DNA of 64,000 nt from Amorphophallus konjac (GCA_022559845.1 CM040128.1:175328413-175392412), one strand, 5' to 3'. Shown: positions 9,232 through 21,977, counted from the stretch's first letter. Translations and numbers: made by a program. Notes: generated by a model not told the origin, from the letters alone.

Positions 9232-10158
9232 ATGGCTGCCGAACGTGCTCAATGGCGCAACATGCAGCGTACACTGCAAGGCATGACTCAAGTGCTGCAA
9301 CAAGTAACACTAGGAGGTGGACAACGAGCAGGAAGTCTCCACCAGACTTTCAAGAACATGAACCCGCCCAAGTTCACGGGTTCTACTGATCCAGATGACG
9401 CTGAACACTGGATTAGGGAAACAGAACGAATATTCCGTGTTATGCAATGCACGGATCAAGATAAGGTCTTATTAGCTACTTTTCAGTTAGAAAGGGATGC
9501 TAGATGCTGGTGGGAATCAATAGAGGCTACTATAAATCAAGATCAGGTTTCGTGGGAGGAATTCGTTGAACACTTCAACGCAAAATATTTCTCGGACCGA
9601 GTTCAGGAAAAGAAGGCTGCAGAATTTGCTGCATTAAAGCAACGATCTTTGTCAGTGGCCGAGTATGAGGCCCAATTCTCTAGATTGTCTCGGTATGCTA
9701 AGCATCTAGTTAGCACCGAGAAAATGAAAGCTAGGAGGTTTCTTAATGGGCTCAGGCCCCAAGCTATTACTCAACTGGCGCCGATGGACATTCAAGTCTA
9801 CTCGGAGATAGTACGCCGAGCTCAACTATTAGAAGATGCCACGGAACTGTCTGATAGGATTCGTGGTAAGGATAAGAAGGAACAAGTTACAGGTTCGGGT
9901 TCCTTTAAACCCAACTTCAAGAAAAGGCCTAGCAATGGAGGAGCATCCTCACAAGACCAAAAGTTCAAGAAGACCAAGCCCTTCTCTATCACCACTACCT
10001 CTCCAAATACAGTGTGCAAACATTGTGATAAAGCGGGTCATAGAGCAGAAGAATGCTGGAGGAAACTAGGAGCATGTCTCCGTTGTGGGAGTCGTGAGCA
10101 TCGGATTCCCGATTGCCCATTACTTAACAATCAAGCCGTTGACGGAAACGCCCAGTAA
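9232..10158 (+). CDS. gag: Gag polyprotein of the Tekay-type element
   Basis: The 308-residue protein has a Ty3/Gypsy gag core at about residues 40-210 ([17 protein letters not shown], then CWWESIEAT and the [16 protein letters not shown] motif). A basic linker follows, then two zinc knuckles: [14 protein letters not shown] and [14 protein letters not shown]. Gag forms the particle and its knuckles bind the RNA genome. The ATG follows the primer site by about 155 bases and is the first in frame with the core. In related elements gag runs straight into pol. Here it ends in TAA and pol continues one frame back, which fits a single-base deletion at the junction. Confidence 0.9.
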   Translation: MAAERAQWRNMQRTLQGMTQVLQQVTLGGGQRAGSLHQTFKNMNPPKFTGSTDPDDAEHWIRETERIFRVMQCTDQDKVLLATFQLERDARCWWESIEATINQDQVSWEEFVEHFNAKYFSDRVQEKKAAEFAALKQRSLSVAEYEAQFSRLSRYAKHLVSTEKMKARRFLNGLRPQAITQLAPMDIQVYSEIVRRAQLLEDATELSDRIRGKDKKEQVTGSGSFKPNFKKRPSNGGASSQDQKFKKTKPFSITTTSPNTVCKHCDKAGHRAEECWRKLGACLRCGSREHRIPDCPLLNNQAVDGNAQ

Positions 10159-13046
10159 CCAAGAATGCTCGTCTTCATGCAATCAAGGAGACCGAGCAAG
10201 AAGAAGAAGGCGGCTTAGTGGAAGGTACATTGAAAGTTTGTTCCAGGAATGCATATGTCTTAATTGATACTGGTGCATCGCATTCTATTGTTTCTAAGAA
10301 GTTTGCTGACCCATTACCCCTAGAACCGGAATGGATAAAGTTAGTTTTGTCTACTCCTCTGGATGATGAGACTGATATTACACATCATTACCAAAACTGC
10401 GAAGTATTGGTTCAGGGTAGAAATCTCCCTATTGATCTCATATGTTTAGATCTGAAAGAGTATGATGTTATACTAGGGGCAGATTGGTTATCCAAGTATC
10501 AGGCAACGGTTGATTGCCGCAATAGTAAGGTTACATTCAAGGAATTTCCAGAACTAATCTTGACTAGCCCCAAGGGTCGGAGCAGATCCCCTCTTATTTC
10601 AGCTCTCCGAGCTAGCAAGCTCATCAGGAAAGGATGTACATCTTTCCTTGCCTTTGTCACAGTTAAAGAAGCTAAGGAAGCTAAGCTAGAAGACATTCCA
10701 GTGGTACAAGAATTTCCGGACGTGTTTCCGGAAGATTTGCCGGGATTACCCCCGCAAAGAGAAGTGGCCTTCACCATTGACTTAGTCCCTGGTGCTGGTC
10801 CGATTTCAAAGGCACCTTATAGGATGTCACCTGCTGAACTCAAGGAGTTAAAGGAGCAATTGATGGAACTCATTAAGAAAGGATTCATTAGACCAAGTAC
10901 TTCCCCGTGGGGAGCGCCTGTATTATTTGTAAAGAAGAAAGACGGATCCATGAGGTTATGCGTCGACTATCGACAGTTGAATCATCTCACTATCAAGAAC
11001 AAGTATCCACTGCCGAGAATCGATGAATTGTTTGATCAAATTTCAGGATCCATGTACTTTTCCAAAATTGATCTTAGGTCCGGATATCACCAACTAAGAA
11101 TCAAGGACGAGGATATTCATAAAACCGCATTCAGAAGCAGGTATGGCCATTATGAATTTGTTGTTATGCCTTTCGGACTAACGAATGCCCCTGCTGCCTT
11201 TATGCAGTTAATGAATAGTATATTCAGGCCTTATTTGGATCAATTCGTGGTGGTCTTTATTGATGATATATTGATTTATTCCAAGACCAAGGAAGAGCAT
11301 GAGGAACATTTGAGGATTGCATTACAAATATTGAGGACAAACCAATTATATGCAAAACTTAGCAAGTGTGAATTCTGGCTTGAAGAAGTGACTTTTCTCG
11401 GACATGTTATATCAAAGGATGGCTTGTCTGTAGACCCATCAAAGGTTGAAGCTGTAAGGAACTGGGAAAGACCGACCAATGCTAGCGAGATCCGAAGTTT
11501 CTTAGGTCTTGCCGGCTATTACAGGCGATTCATCAAGGATTTCTCAAAAATCGCCGTGCCACTTACGAGGTTAACTCGCAAGGAGATCCGTTATGAATGG
11601 GATGAGGAATGTGAAAGAAGCTTCCAAACTCTCAAGGATCATCTTACTACAGCTCCTATCTTAGCATTGCCAATTGAAGGAGAAAAGTTCGAGGTATACA
11701 CTGATGCTTCTGGCATTGGCCTCGGGTGTGTTCTAATGCAACAAGGGAAGGTTATAGCCTACTCTTCTCGTCAATTAAAGAAGCATGAAGAGAACTACCC
11801 CGTCCATGACTTAGAATTGGCCGCGGTAGTATTTGCACTCAAAATATGGAGACATTATCTTTATGGAGTACAGTTTACTGTATACTCCGATCACAAGAGT
11901 CTCAAATATCTTTTCTCACAGAAGGAACTAAATATGAGGCAAAGACGATGGCTGGAATATCTCAAGGACTTCGACTTCAATATACAATATCATCCCGGAA
12001 AGGGTAATCATGTAGCAGATGCCCTTAGTCGAAAGCCGAGAGCACTGTTAGCCAATTGTCTGATTCAAGAATGGAAATTGCTGGAACAATTCTCTGAACT
12101 CAATATAAGCATGGACACGGACCCTAGATGTGTCACATTATCTCATGTAAGCATACAGTCAGATTTATTGTCTGAAATACAAGCACTTCAGAATGATGAT
12201 CCTACATTAGTAGAAATCAAGGGCAGATTAGAAGGACAATCGGATTTCCAATTAGCTTCTGATGGAAGATTAATGTTCAAGAATAGAACTTGTATACCGG
12301 ACTGCCCAGAATTGAAGAAGAAGGTCTTAGATGAAGCTCATAGGTCAAGGTATACGATTCATCCTGGATCTACCAAAATGTACCAAGATGTAAAAAGAAA
12401 TTTTTGGTGGCCCAACATGAAAAGAGAAATAGCGGACTACGTATCACGCTGTCTCACGTGCCAACAAGTCAAGGCGGAACACCAAAAGCCTGCTGGAAAA
12501 CTACATCCTCTAGATATCCCTAAATGGAAGTGGGAGGATATTGGTATGGATTTCATCATGGGTTTATCTAAATCAAAAAGAGGACATGATGGAATATGGG
12601 TTATCATTGACCGATTGACTAAATCAGCGCATTTCTTGCCAATCAAGAGTCGATGGTCAGTTGATGTCTTAGCTGCACTATACATCAAGGAAATAGTCAG
12701 ATTACATGGTATTCCTGTTTCAATCGTGTCTGACAGAGATCCCCGTTTTACTTCTCATTTTTGGAAAGGACTACAACATTCGTTGGGAACGAGACTTAAC
12801 TTTAGCACAGCCTTTCATCCTCAAACGGATGGTCAGACCGAGAGAACCAATCAAGTAGTCGAAGATATGCTAAGAGCATGCATTACTGATTTTGATGGAA
12901 ACTGGCATGATCACTTGCCTCTGGTCGAATTTGCATACAATAATAGCTACCAGGCAAGTATACAACTGGCACCTTTTGAAGCCTTATACGGAAGGAGTTG
13001 CCGATCACCCTTATGCTGGACGAAGTTGGAGAGAAACAACTGTTAG
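10143..13046 (+). CDS. pol: Pol: protease, reverse transcriptase, RNase H, integrase (3' end frameshifted)
   Basis: The frame starts inside the end of gag ([13 protein letters not shown]) and has no ATG of its own. Counting from the GTG at 10218, the aspartic protease site DTG is at residues 17-19 and the reverse transcriptase core FIDD at 347-350. The RNase H starts at YTDASG with Asp near 496. The integrase has the zinc-binding His/Cys set (CLTCQQ) and the catalytic Asp778, Asp839 and Glu875. All catalytic residues are present. The frame then fails after [11 protein letters not shown], because one base is missing near 13021, and stops at TAG. The enzyme order (PR-RT-RH-IN) is that of Ty3/Gypsy. 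Confidence 0.9.
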   Translation, partial: RKRPVTKNARLHAIKETEQEEEGGLVEGTLKVCSRNAYVLIDTGASHSIVSKKFADPLPLEPEWIKLVLSTPLDDETDITHHYQNCEVLVQGRNLPIDLICLDLKEYDVILGADWLSKYQATVDCRNSKVTFKEFPELILTSPKGRSRSPLISALRASKLIRKGCTSFLAFVTVKEAKEAKLEDIPVVQEFPDVFPEDLPGLPPQREVAFTIDLVPGAGPISKAPYRMSPAELKELKEQLMELIKKGFIRPSTSPWGAPVLFVKKKDGSMRLCVDYRQLNHLTIKNKYPLPRIDELFDQISGSMYFSKIDLRSGYHQLRIKDEDIHKTAFRSRYGHYEFVVMPFGLTNAPAAFMQLMNSIFRPYLDQFVVVFIDDILIYSKTKEEHEEHLRIALQILRTNQLYAKLSKCEFWLEEVTFLGHVISKDGLSVDPSKVEAVRNWERPTNASEIRSFLGLAGYYRRFIKDFSKIAVPLTRLTRKEIRYEWDEECERSFQTLKDHLTTAPILALPIEGEKFEVYTDASGIGLGCVLMQQGKVIAYSSRQLKKHEENYPVHDLELAAVVFALKIWRHYLYGVQFTVYSDHKSLKYLFSQKELNMRQRRWLEYLKDFDFNIQYHPGKGNHVADALSRKPRALLANCLIQEWKLLEQFSELNISMDTDPRCVTLSHVSIQSDLLSEIQALQNDDPTLVEIKGRLEGQSDFQLASDGRLMFKNRTCIPDCPELKKKVLDEAHRSRYTIHPGSTKMYQDVKRNFWWPNMKREIADYVSRCLTCQQVKAEHQKPAGKLHPLDIPKWKWEDIGMDFIMGLSKSKRGHDGIWVIIDRLTKSAHFLPIKSRWSVDVLAALYIKEIVRLHGIPVSIVSDRDPRFTSHFWKGLQHSLGTRLNFSTAFHPQTDGQTERTNQVVEDMLRACITDFDGNWHDHLPLVEFAYNNSYQASIQLAPFEALYGRSCRSPLCWTKLERNNC

Positions 13047-13581
13047 GTCCAGACATGGTAAGGGACACTACCGAGAAGATACAATTGATCAGAGAAAGAC
13101 TGCAAGTTGCTCAGTCTAGACAAAAGGCTTATGCTGACACAAGAAGGAGAGATCTTGAATTCCAAGTTGGAGATCATGTATTTCTCAAGATATCGCCTGG
13201 ACGTGGAATACGGAGATTTGGTGTTAAGGGCAAGCTTACACCAAGATTATCGGACCTTTTGAAATTCTAGAAAGAGTTGGCGAGGTTGCTTATCGCATCG
13301 CATTGCCTCCTCAATTGTCCGAGATACATAATGTGTTCCACATATCCATGTTGAAGAAGTATGTACACGATCCATCACATATTATCGAACATGGAGACCT
13401 AGTAATCCAGAAGGATCTCACATATGAGCAGAAGCCTATGAAGATCTTAGATCGAGAAGTACGTACCCTAAGGAATAAGGTTATTCCCATGCTAAAAGTA
13501 CAATGGAATAAGAATTCAGAACATGAAGCTACATGGGAGACCGAGGAATCTATGAGGAAACAATTTCCAGATTTATTTTAG
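13022..13581 (+). pseudogene. Frameshifted integrase C-terminus and chromodomain
   Basis: The pol reading continues in two other frames, each reached by one missing base (near 13021 and near 13245). The first part ([20 protein letters not shown] to GVKGKLTPR) and the second (GPFEILERVGEVAYRIALPP, then NVFHISMLKKY) form the integrase C-terminal domain. The last 55 residues (PMKILDREVRTLRNKVIPML, then ATWETEESMRKQFPDLF) are the chromodomain typical of Tekay/Del elements, thought to guide insertion to chromatin. It is intact apart from the shifts. Confidence 0.85.
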
Positions 13582-13647
13582 AAGGTACATACTCTACACT
13601 CTCCAAATGTAAATATATGATATGAATTTGGGGACCAAATTCTTTTT

Positions 13648-13660
13648 AAGTGGGGGAGGG
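13648..13660 (+). other. Polypurine tract of the Tekay-type element
   Basis: AAGTGGGGGAGGG lies directly before the 3' LTR, as expected for the plus-strand primer. Confidence 0.9.
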
Positions 13661-16600
13661 TGTAGCAACCCTGATAAATTTAAAAGGAATAAATAAATCA
13701 AAATAGATTAAAAGATTTAGTAAATAAACGAAAGAGCTTGGAAGAAAAATAATTAAACCCTGATGAAAATAACGCCTCAGATAAAGGCGCTACCTTACAA
13801 GAAAACGCCTTCACCTAAGGCGTGTTTTGAGAAAGGACGCCCACAAGTCAAGGCGTCAAATTTCAAACGACCAAAATAAATAAAAAGGGCAAGTTAGCGT
13901 AACGTCCTTTGAGTGGACGCGTTTCAACAAGTAACGACGCTTGACAAGGCGTCAATTCAAAATTCGACGCCCTTACTTAGGACGCTAATTCAGTTTGAGT
14001 TTCGTTCGACCCAGGAGTCTATCCAGGGTAAGTTGATAACTATGAGAAAGAGTTCGAATGTAGTAATAACTCTAATATGGAAGTATTACTTCCCATCAAA
14101 CACTAACTCTATTAGGATTCTAGAAATCCTATAAATAACCTACTGCTTGAACCGAGAACGCTATTTGGCGTTCGGACTCTTCTAAGGTACGTAAAGAACA
14201 GCATGTTCTTTTTCTTTACTCTGTCTATCGAATTTGTGAAGAATACTGATGATTCTTCATCTACTTCTGATTACAGGTTGAAAGCTTCTGTCTTCCGAAG
14301 AACAAGTAAGTTCTTCCCCTCGCTTTCGGTTACGTATAAGAAGATTTTAATATCTTCTTCTTCGTTTCTTCTGCCTCTACAGGTTGCCTGTAGAAGTGAA
14401 ACCGATCGATTGAAGAATTGTGGGTTCTTCATCTGCAACCTCTTACTACCCTTGCTACTGCTATTAAGATCGAAAGCTTCAAAAGACTCTGTTTATAAAA
14501 CAGAGTATCGTTCTTTCTTCACAGAACCTGCGTCCGTTCAAATCAACTATAAGGTAGGTTTTCTCAAGCACTGTAGCCCAAATCACCATAATAGCTATGT
14601 TAAACCATATATATTAATTCATGCATATAGTTTTCGAGAGTTTTGAATGTTTCTATTGTTGGAAAGAAACGCCCTTTCCAAGGACGCTAATTTTATACGC
14701 GACCCAGACTAGGGCGCTATTTAAATAAACGACCCTGACAAGGTCGTCAATTCAAAAGATTTGACGCCCTGTACACAGACGTCAATTTAATTACCTGATA
14801 ATTACCCATGTTAATTAGTCCAATATTCACTTAAACATGATTCTAAATCAGTGCATGATCATTAATCCTGATATTATCCTGTCATGACCATATCTCGTTT
14901 TCTGGAAATTTCAATACTTGAAAAATTGTAAATTCTTGAAATACACGACCCTGTATAGGTCGTCTCTCACTTGACTAACGCCCCTGTTCAGGGCGTGAAT
15001 TGAAAAGTAACGCCCCTGTACAGGGCGTGTTTTTGATAAATTACTGAAAATATATATTCTGCAAAAATAGAAGTAAAGAATGAACGACCATTGTATACGT
15101 CGTCAACTTGTAATTAAACGCCCCTTACCAGGGCGCGTTTTTGGTAAAATACTGAAATATTGAAATCTTGCAAAAATGTAAAATAGATAAACGCCCTTAC
15201 TGAAGGCGTTAATTACTTGAGTAGTGACTTTACTTAAGTCGTTATTTTCCTGTAAAAATGTTTTTACCTGTTTCTGATAACCGATGGTTTCAGTATATCT
15301 ATATATATATGTATATCGGCACTATATCTCCACTCCGTGAGTATAGTCCCACGTTTCATGATGTTTTATCGATCACCCTTAATTCTCATTGACATACAAG
15401 CTCTCCATTGGACATTCCGTTCCTTTGGACTAGCGAGTTAGTCATAGAGACCTCCGTAAGACTCCTCGAGCCTTGGATTCCCTCAAGGCCGACTGAGCTG
15501 GTTGTACCCTAAAAACCCATTACACTATTGAATGCCATGTCACTCTAAAGAAACATGGTATACCGGCCCTTATGATATGCAAAGAGTATATCATGAGAAT
15601 TCTTAATGGGATGATGATATCATGCCATTTGTTGATGTTCTTGTAGACCTCAATTCTATAATAAGAATGAGGGTATCTTACCTTTGATATACTGTTCATG
15701 TGGACCTCAATTCTATATAAAGAATGTCCATACTTTTTGTCATGGTACCCGAGTTAAGGGAACCTAATTCCACCTAGTTTCATCGTTCATCGTGATTGTA
15801 CCGTTGTTATCGCCTATCTATGTCCAATGTCGTATTTTTGGACTCCATTCTCTCAAAGTTATCCTACGTGTCTACAAGCTTAAATTGTTGAAATTCCTTA
15901 TTGGCTATATATATATACAAGAGTGGATGTCAAATATACATGATAAATGCCTGCGCATATAGGGCCCGATCTGGTCCTGGGAGGAGCACCCGAAAGTACT
16001 TGTGCCCATGGGAGTTGAATGATAAGGTATCTGGCATTATACCGAGTGCATGACTAGCTTGATTGGACATTCCACACAAATCTTGTACTTGACTCGTACT
16101 TGACATGACATGAATTGCGTGACCCGAGAAAGGGTAATTACTTGCTTGCTTGATACATGATAGCCAAAGTTCTTGACATGACTTGCTAAAAAGTACTTGC
16201 TTGAATATCTTGTTATCTTTTCTTGAAAGCTCATGACTAGTTCATCTTGCTGTCTTATTGATAAATTCTCTCTCTATCTTGTCGTTTTATACGAGCATGC
16301 ATAGCTATAGTACATACATGAAAGATGTAATTATTTAAACCCCTTGCTAGCGCTTGAGATATAATTTCCTACTGAGCGTTCGCTCACTCCGTGTGTTCCC
16401 TACTTTTCAGGTAATTCCGACGACGAGGGAAGTCAATCGGATGGGAATGGTCAAGAGTGAAAGAGATAGAACTTCTCCAAGTGTCATCTAGTCTTTTTCC
16501 TATTTTCTTGAGTCAACTATGTACTTTTCCTTTTTAATTGAATAGAGTATTGGATTTGTAATAGTCTATCCATTATGAAATAAAGGATTGGGTTATCTTT

Positions 16601-16710
16601 CTATTTTGCGCATCTCTGTTTTGGTGTCGAATACACTACTACTCTGATTGACATGATTGATATAAACTCGTCGCGCATATCCGAGTATCTTCCGCGCTCG
16701 GGGCGTGACA
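13661..16710 (+). repeat. 3' LTR of the Tekay-type element
   Basis: It matches the 5' LTR almost base for base, with about 16 small differences, roughly half of them single-base length changes. TATAAATAA is at 14130, palindromes lie at 13772-13986 and 14668-15246, and the candidate intron signals are at 14554 and 16410. Confidence 0.95.
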
Positions 16711-16715
16711 TTATT
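16711..16715. repeat. Target site duplication TTATT (right)
   Basis: This is an exact copy of the five bases before the 5' LTR. Confidence 0.9.
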
Positions 16716-18212
16716 GGTCCTATTGGCTACAAACTTAACAAGATCAGAATTTATTTTGAAGATTTTGCATGAATTATTATCAAACACAACCCTGTGACCC
16801 TTGTCGCATAATTGACTGATGCTAATCCGATTGTGTTGAAGACATTCCACAAGTAAAACTTTCTCAATTGAGTTAGTGGAGGACTTACCAACTGTGCCAA
16901 CCCCAATGGTCTTACCTCTGTTCTTTCCTCCGAATTTGACCAGACCCCCTACCTTCATTTCTAACTTGCTGAACTTGGATCGGTCTCCTGTCATGTGCCT
17001 GGAGCAGCCACTATCAAGGTACCATTTGTTGTTCTCAGCTGCCAGGCAAACCTATAGAAGAAATCAAGCACGGTGGTTTGGAACCCAAGATAAGTTGGGT
17101 CCAAGGACATCATTTAAATCTTTAAGCAGATGTTTGGGAATCCAAAATTGTTTTAGCTTGTTTTTCTCTTGCATGTTATTTTCAGGTTTATTGAAATGTT
17201 GACCAGAGTTATGTCCAGCTGGTCTAGAGAAATGGAATCTATTCCAGTTATTAGACCTTTCATCCCTGGGGTATCTTCTATACGCATGTTGATTACCAAA
17301 TTTTTGTGAGTGTATGTTGTTTCCCTAGTAACTTCTGTTCGGGCCCATTCTTTTATAGTAATTCCAGCTTCTATTCTGATACATTTGCCTGTTCCAGCTA
17401 CCATTTTTGTTCTGGTGATTGGGCTTAGTGAATTTCATCCCTGTTTTAAGATGTTGTTCAGCATGGTTTGTTGCTTTCTCCTTTGGATGCTGAATATTTT
17501 GATTACTGTTTAAGCTGGATGGTGTGTCCAGCTTATCTTTTCCCTTCTCAAGGTAGAAGGTAGTGGTATTGAACTGAAAGAGTCTCTTATTTGTCGGGTT
17601 ATAGCCTAAACCATCTTTTTTGAAATTTACCCTTGTTCCTCGTATAGAGTCCAGATTTATTTTCCCTTGAAAAAAAATTTCTAAGATTTTTTGTTTGTCT
17701 TCCAGCTCTCTTTGCATAGACTCGCAATTTTTTAGAAGTTATATGTTTACTTCCTTAACAACTTCATACTTCTCAGTGATCACGCTGTTTCCATTCAGAC
17801 TTTCTTCAAGTTTTATCTTGAGTTCGTTGAGCTGTGTGTGAACTTCCTGGTTCTCTGATTTGTGCTTTTCATTTTCCTTCTTCAGAGTAGTCATTTCTTC
17901 TAATTGTTCCTTTAATTTCTGATTTTCCTTACTGATTTGAGTTTGTTCTTCAAAATTAGCATTGATTTTCTTTTCAGAACCCTATGCTCTTTACTCAATG
18001 AATTGAACTTATCAAATAGTTCAGCATAGGCATCTTCCCAATCATCAATAGAAAAGTTCTCGAAAATGTTTGTTACCTCCTCATCGCTATTTGCCATCAG
18101 GCAAATTCCTTCTTCCTCCTCCTCAGAGGAGTTGGCTTCTGGATCTTCTGCCTCATCGCTCCACGTGCAGACCATTGCTTGTGGTTTCTTCTTATGCACC
18201 TTGGAGCACTTC
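16716..18212 (-). pseudogene. Copia gag coiled-coil tail and protease, broken
   Basis: On the minus strand, pieces in different frames show a SIDDWEDAYAELFDKFNSL segment (acidic and coiled), then RVNFKKDGLGYNPTNKR, an Asn/Arg-rich linker, and FWIPKHLLKDLND. The protease follows near 16990-17030 with KWYLDSGCSRHMTGD, whose DSG is the Copia protease site. The GLGY and DDWEDAY motifs also occur in the plus-strand Sirevirus at 44.5-45.9 kb, so the two are relatives. Stops and frame changes between pieces show it is dead. The reading runs on into the integrase fragment at 5619-6013 across the inserted element. Confidence 0.75.
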
Positions 18213-18214
18213 TT

Positions 18215-19156
18215 TTAAAAGTCGGGACCCTTCTTCTGAAGATCAGGGCAATCCCCTTTCATGTGTCCAGGTTTCCTGCAATGAAACAATGTGATTTTCT
18301 TGGCATTCCTATTCTTATCATTGCTGGAATCAAAGTTCTTACCAAAGGAATATGACCTCTTTTTTCTAAAGGTCTTTCCCTTAGTCCTCAAGAATTTCCT
18401 GAGTTGACGAGTGAGCATTGCTTGCTCCTCCTGGTCGAGGTCTGACATCCCATCAGACTCGCAACTACTACTCCTGCTACTGCTACTGCCTTTGCTGCGG
18501 GACACCTTGAGGGCAATATTCTTGCCCTTCTTGTCATTTCCTTCACCATTCCTCTTGAAATTCATCTCATACATTATTAGGGATCCTATTAGTTCGGTGA
18601 CTGTCATTTTTGACAGATCCCTGGACTCCTCTATCACAGTGGCCTTAGTGTGCCATGTAGGGGTTAGAGATCTAAGTATTTTCCTGACTATATCTCCCTC
18701 AAATATCTCTTTCCCAAACCCCTTAAGATTGTTCGTAATCAATGATAGTCTGGCATACATCTCAGTTATGGTCTCCTCCGATTTCATCTTAAACAGCTCA
18801 TATTCAGAGGTGAGGAGATTTACCTTTGTCGCTTTCACTTGGGATGTACCTTCGTAGATTAACTCCAACTCATCCCACATTTTCTTGGCCGTTTTGCATG
18901 CCGAGATGCGGGCGTATTTGTCTGGATGAACTGCACATTGGATGATGTTTAGGGCCGTCCAGTTGAGTGACGAAAGCTTGACTTGATCATCTGTCCATGC
19001 ATCTTCGTTCGGTGGCAGATCATATGGCCCTGTGGTGATCACCCTCCAAAGTTTGTGGCTCTACGCTCTAATGAAAACCTCTATCCTATTTTTCCAAAAA
19101 AGGTAATTGTTACCATCGAAGAACGGAGGGCGGCTGAAAGATTGTCCCTCAGCCAT
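18215..19156 (-). pseudogene. gag: Copia gag (UBN2 type) with premature stop
   Basis: The natural ATG (MAEGQSFSRPPFFDGNNYLFW) is at 19156. A TAG at 19061-19063 stops it after about 31 codons, and the frame reopens and runs 275 codons. The body has the UBN2 gag fold (IIQCAVHPDKYARISACKTA, then KMWDELELIYEGTSQVK). Near the end is a damaged zinc knuckle, FHCRKPGHMKGDC, with the first Cys of the CCHC set lost. A TAA at the 3' end separates it from the acidic tail. Gag would form the particle. It is inactive as read. Confidence 0.8.
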
Positions 19157-19218
19157 GAAGCTCCAAGGAGCATTAAATCCGGGGTTACCTTGGCCATTGG
19201 ACCACATAGTGAAAACCT

Positions 19219-19230
19219 ACTCTGATACCA
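19219..19230 (-). other. Primer binding site (initiator tRNA-Met) of the minus-strand Copia element
   Basis: On the minus strand TGGTATCAGAGT lies two bases after the LTR end, matching the tRNA-Met primer site of this class. Confidence 0.8.
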
Positions 19231-20066
19231 ATTGATACGCACAGCGGAAAGTGAGATAGAAGGGGGGGATGAATAGATCACTCCCAAATTCGATAAGCAC
19301 AAAAAAAAATTACTCAACCCCTCAGAGCGCAGTGATAAAAACTTCAGAGATAGGTAAAAAGATATCTAGACTGTGAATTGAGATCGAGAAAGGAATTCAC
19401 GATGAAGCAATATATCAAGTAGATGGAGAGCAAGCATAAAGTAGATAGGCAAATCCACAAGAGAGACAGAGAGTTTTTAGGTGGTTCGATTGCTACCCGC
19501 AATCTACGTCCACCCCTCACTCAGAAGAGTAAGGTTTCCTTGCAATGATCAATTGCACACAGCAGACTCAGTCTGCGACAACCGCTGCCAAATAGCTTGC
19601 CCTGAGGAACACCCTCCTCAGCCTTCTGATCAACCAGAAGAAGCACTGGAGAACAAATCTCCCTTCCTTTGCACGCAGCAAAGGGAACCTTGTGAAATTG
19701 CTCCCAAGCAACTCACAAAACTAGAGGATCAAACCTCTCTTCCTCCAAGAACAATGGAGGGAAACCGGAGAACTTCTCCCTTCCTCCGAACAAGCTTGGA
19801 GGGTAACAAGATAGAATGGGAAACAAAGGAAACTCAAAAATAAAAGACCGATGGAAAACAACTATCTCAAATTCAAAACAATGTAGCTTCTGTAGATGCA
19901 GATCTTCAGATTCACAGACAGCTTTCTCTCAGAATTTTCTCTCTGCTCTGGATGGAGTGGTTTGTCTCTGGTTTTCTCTCTAGATCACCAGCACTGCTCT
20001 CACGCTTCTCTCCTTTTTCTACTGTTCCATCCCCTCTCTCTCTCTCTTGAATCCTTTTCCTCAGCA

Positions 20067-20079
20067 TATATATATATAT
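20067..20079 (-). promoter_or_regulatory. TATA box of the Copia LTR
   Basis: An alternating TA run lies where the related plus-strand Sirevirus LTR has TATATAAA, just downstream of a CACGTG-containing block on the minus strand. Confidence 0.5.
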
Positions 20080-20219
20080 GTCTACTCCAGAAACTTAGGC
20101 GTGTGGATACCACGTTTCTTGCCTGAAAGGTTGGGGCACGTGTCGAAATGTTCTGGACCTCCATCTTCCTCAGATCACATGCCATCCATCTGGTGAATGC
20201 ACAGAAAAACTATCAGAAA

Positions 20220-20870
20220 AGGAATAAGCATTTTGTCACATACTTAGCATAAGTCTTACTGACGTAGCGAGTAAGTAAGCATAAACTGCACTGAGTAGGA
20301 GTTACCAAGTCAGCCATTGCACTGACTTACTACAAGGTGAACAAGAGGTTGCACCGAGTTGAAGTGAGCAAAGACGAGAGATGTACTGACTTGAGAAAAC
20401 GCATGACGACATAAGCACGGACGATGGAGTTCAAATGTGCAACTGATGTGCACTGACATGAAGGGATAAGGCACAAAGATGCGCTGACTTCATGTTATTC
20501 AGAAAGAAAAAGAATGCACCGAGTCGAGATGTGCAGTCCAAGTAAGAGCTGCACCGAGATGGCAGAGAGAAATGAGCATAACAAAGAGATAAGCAAGACA
20601 AAGCTTGCACGGAGTTGAATTTACACTTAGATAAAGAAATGAACGACAGAACCTGTGCATGAACAAGGACTTGCACCGAGGCAAGCACTTTATGAATGAG
20701 ACAATGCATGCACTGACTTAATATGAGATCCACCGAGCTCTACTGAGACGAGCACAAGTGTTGAGCTTATTAAAGGAGACTTGCACCGACGTAAGGACTA
20801 ACCACGTTTGGAGTAAAGCATGCATTGATCTATTGAATGCATATGAAAAGGTAAATGCACGGATCTTTAT
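20220..20870 (-). repeat. U3 array of TCNGTGCA motifs
   Basis: On the plus strand the units read GCACTGAC, GCACCGAG or GCACGGA (minus: GTCAGTGC, CTCGGTGC, TCCGTGC). They recur roughly every 20-50 bases for 650 bases upstream of the LTR TATA box. The same core fills the U3 of the Sirevirus LTRs at 31.0, 42.6 and 50 kb. Confidence 0.75.
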
Positions 20871-20937
20871 AGCAAGAATGCGATAAAACAAATTGATTTA
20901 TAGTGTGAGACATCATCAAAACCGTAGGGATGCAACA

Positions 20938-21977
20938 CCATAACCTTAGGCAACACCCGCCTAGAGATCGAGGAAGTGCCCCACCCCATATCCACCTTCC
21001 TAGATCCCTTCGAAAGCTATCCCGCCACCCCACACATGGAAGTCATCCTTGGAGTAGGAATGCATATGTCTTGGCACCTCCCACCACTTGGCATGATTAG
21101 TAAGTCGGGTCCTTTCATTCATGACACCCACATGTCAAGTCAGAAACATGAGTGGTCCATATTCGGGAGTAACGACCCTCCCCCATTCGTCATTGGTCTT
21201 GTGCATGAAGGATACACATTTGGTTGCCCTGGGTCCCCAACACTTGCCACATTCAAGCATGATAGTTTCACCTACGGATGTCCCAGTCCTCCTAGGTCCA
21301 TCAAGGTTTACATAACCACATTACATGATAGGTCCACTTATGGTTGCTTCGGTCCACCTTTGCATACCATACACTTCCCACCCGCACCACACCGTAGCTC
21401 ATGGCATAAGCATTCAAGCAAGCATCAAGCAACGAGTAGTGTGGTTCACGAAGAGTGGGCAAAGGCTCGTGAGCGCCACTTGGATTTCCAAGAAGGCAGC
21501 CTAGTGATGATGACTTTGGAGTGGCTCTACCCTAGGGTCACCTCCAACTTGAGGGCACGAGGACTTGAACATTCCCAAGTTCTGAGTGACTTTGGCAACC
21601 CAGTTGGACTTCCCGATGGATTTTGGGATACACCCCACTTTCTGCGTGGCGGATCCGGCACCCTCTAAAGGCACCGCAGTGGAACCCAGTAAGCACCTTG
21701 AGCCTACCCCCACCTTTGTGAGTGATACCCTCGGAGAGCCTCCACATATCAGCCTAAGAGTACGACGTGTGCACACGGAGGCAATACTAGGCAAGCAGGG
21801 TACCATCGCCAGCAAGAGGGTGTGCCCAAGCCACCTTGAGAGGATGAAGAGTCATCCCCCGGCTAAGGACGCGAGGATGAGATTGGAGGTGGCGGCTCGC
21901 CCGGAGCTGCATTGGAGGACCACTTCCCCCGGTAGACCCATACTCGACGGAGTCGAGTTCTTTGCACCCCGGGGATA
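20938..21977 (+). mobile_element. GCPGPP-family element 2, remnant of internal region
   Basis: The interior is cut at its left by the Copia LTR. What remains aligns in translation with the last 330 codons of element 1, and runs into an LTR that begins TGATGGG. The 5' LTR and the gag part are missing. Confidence 0.8.

Larger units (their letters stand above)
6014..16710 (+). mobile_element. Full-length Tekay/Del-type Ty3/Gypsy chromovirus
   Basis: This is a complete 10.7-kb element. It has two LTRs of 3044 and 3050 bases that differ at only about 16 small places by eye, a tRNA-Met primer site, gag, pol with C-terminal chromodomain, a purine tract, and a perfect 5-bp target duplication. The near-identical LTRs make it the youngest insertion visible here. 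It lies inside an older Copia element in the opposite orientation. Three single-base deletions break the gag-pol frame, and no nonsense codons are seen. As read it could not make a complete Gag-Pol. Confidence 0.95.
5613..20937 (-). mobile_element. Ty1/Copia Sirevirus-type element, minus strand, truncated and interrupted
   Basis: Read on the minus strand it starts with a 1705-base LTR, then a tRNA-Met primer site, gag, a coiled-coil region, protease, and the GAG-pre-integrase and integrase start. It breaks off inside integrase at the Tat fragment near 5613-5619, so reverse transcriptase, RNase H and the 3' LTR are missing. A complete Tekay-type element (6014-16710) is inserted between protease and integrase, with the target TTATT duplicated. 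The coding parts carry several stops and frame changes. Confidence 0.85.
19233..20937 (-). repeat. 5' LTR of the minus-strand Copia element
   Basis: Read on the minus strand it begins TGTTGCATCCC and ends GTGCGTATCA next to the primer site. A TATA run is at about 20067-20079. The part upstream of it (20220-20870 here) is full of GCACTGAC and GCACCGAG repeats. The part downstream holds no gene; the short ORF at 19481-19843 is leader sequence. The partner LTR is lost. Confidence 0.8.

Noticed and set aside
10130..10165. Programmed frameshift between gag and pol
   Set aside because: No X-XXY-YYZ slippery heptamer is visible before the gag stop. A single-base deletion explains the change, and two more single-base deletions lie in the same gene.
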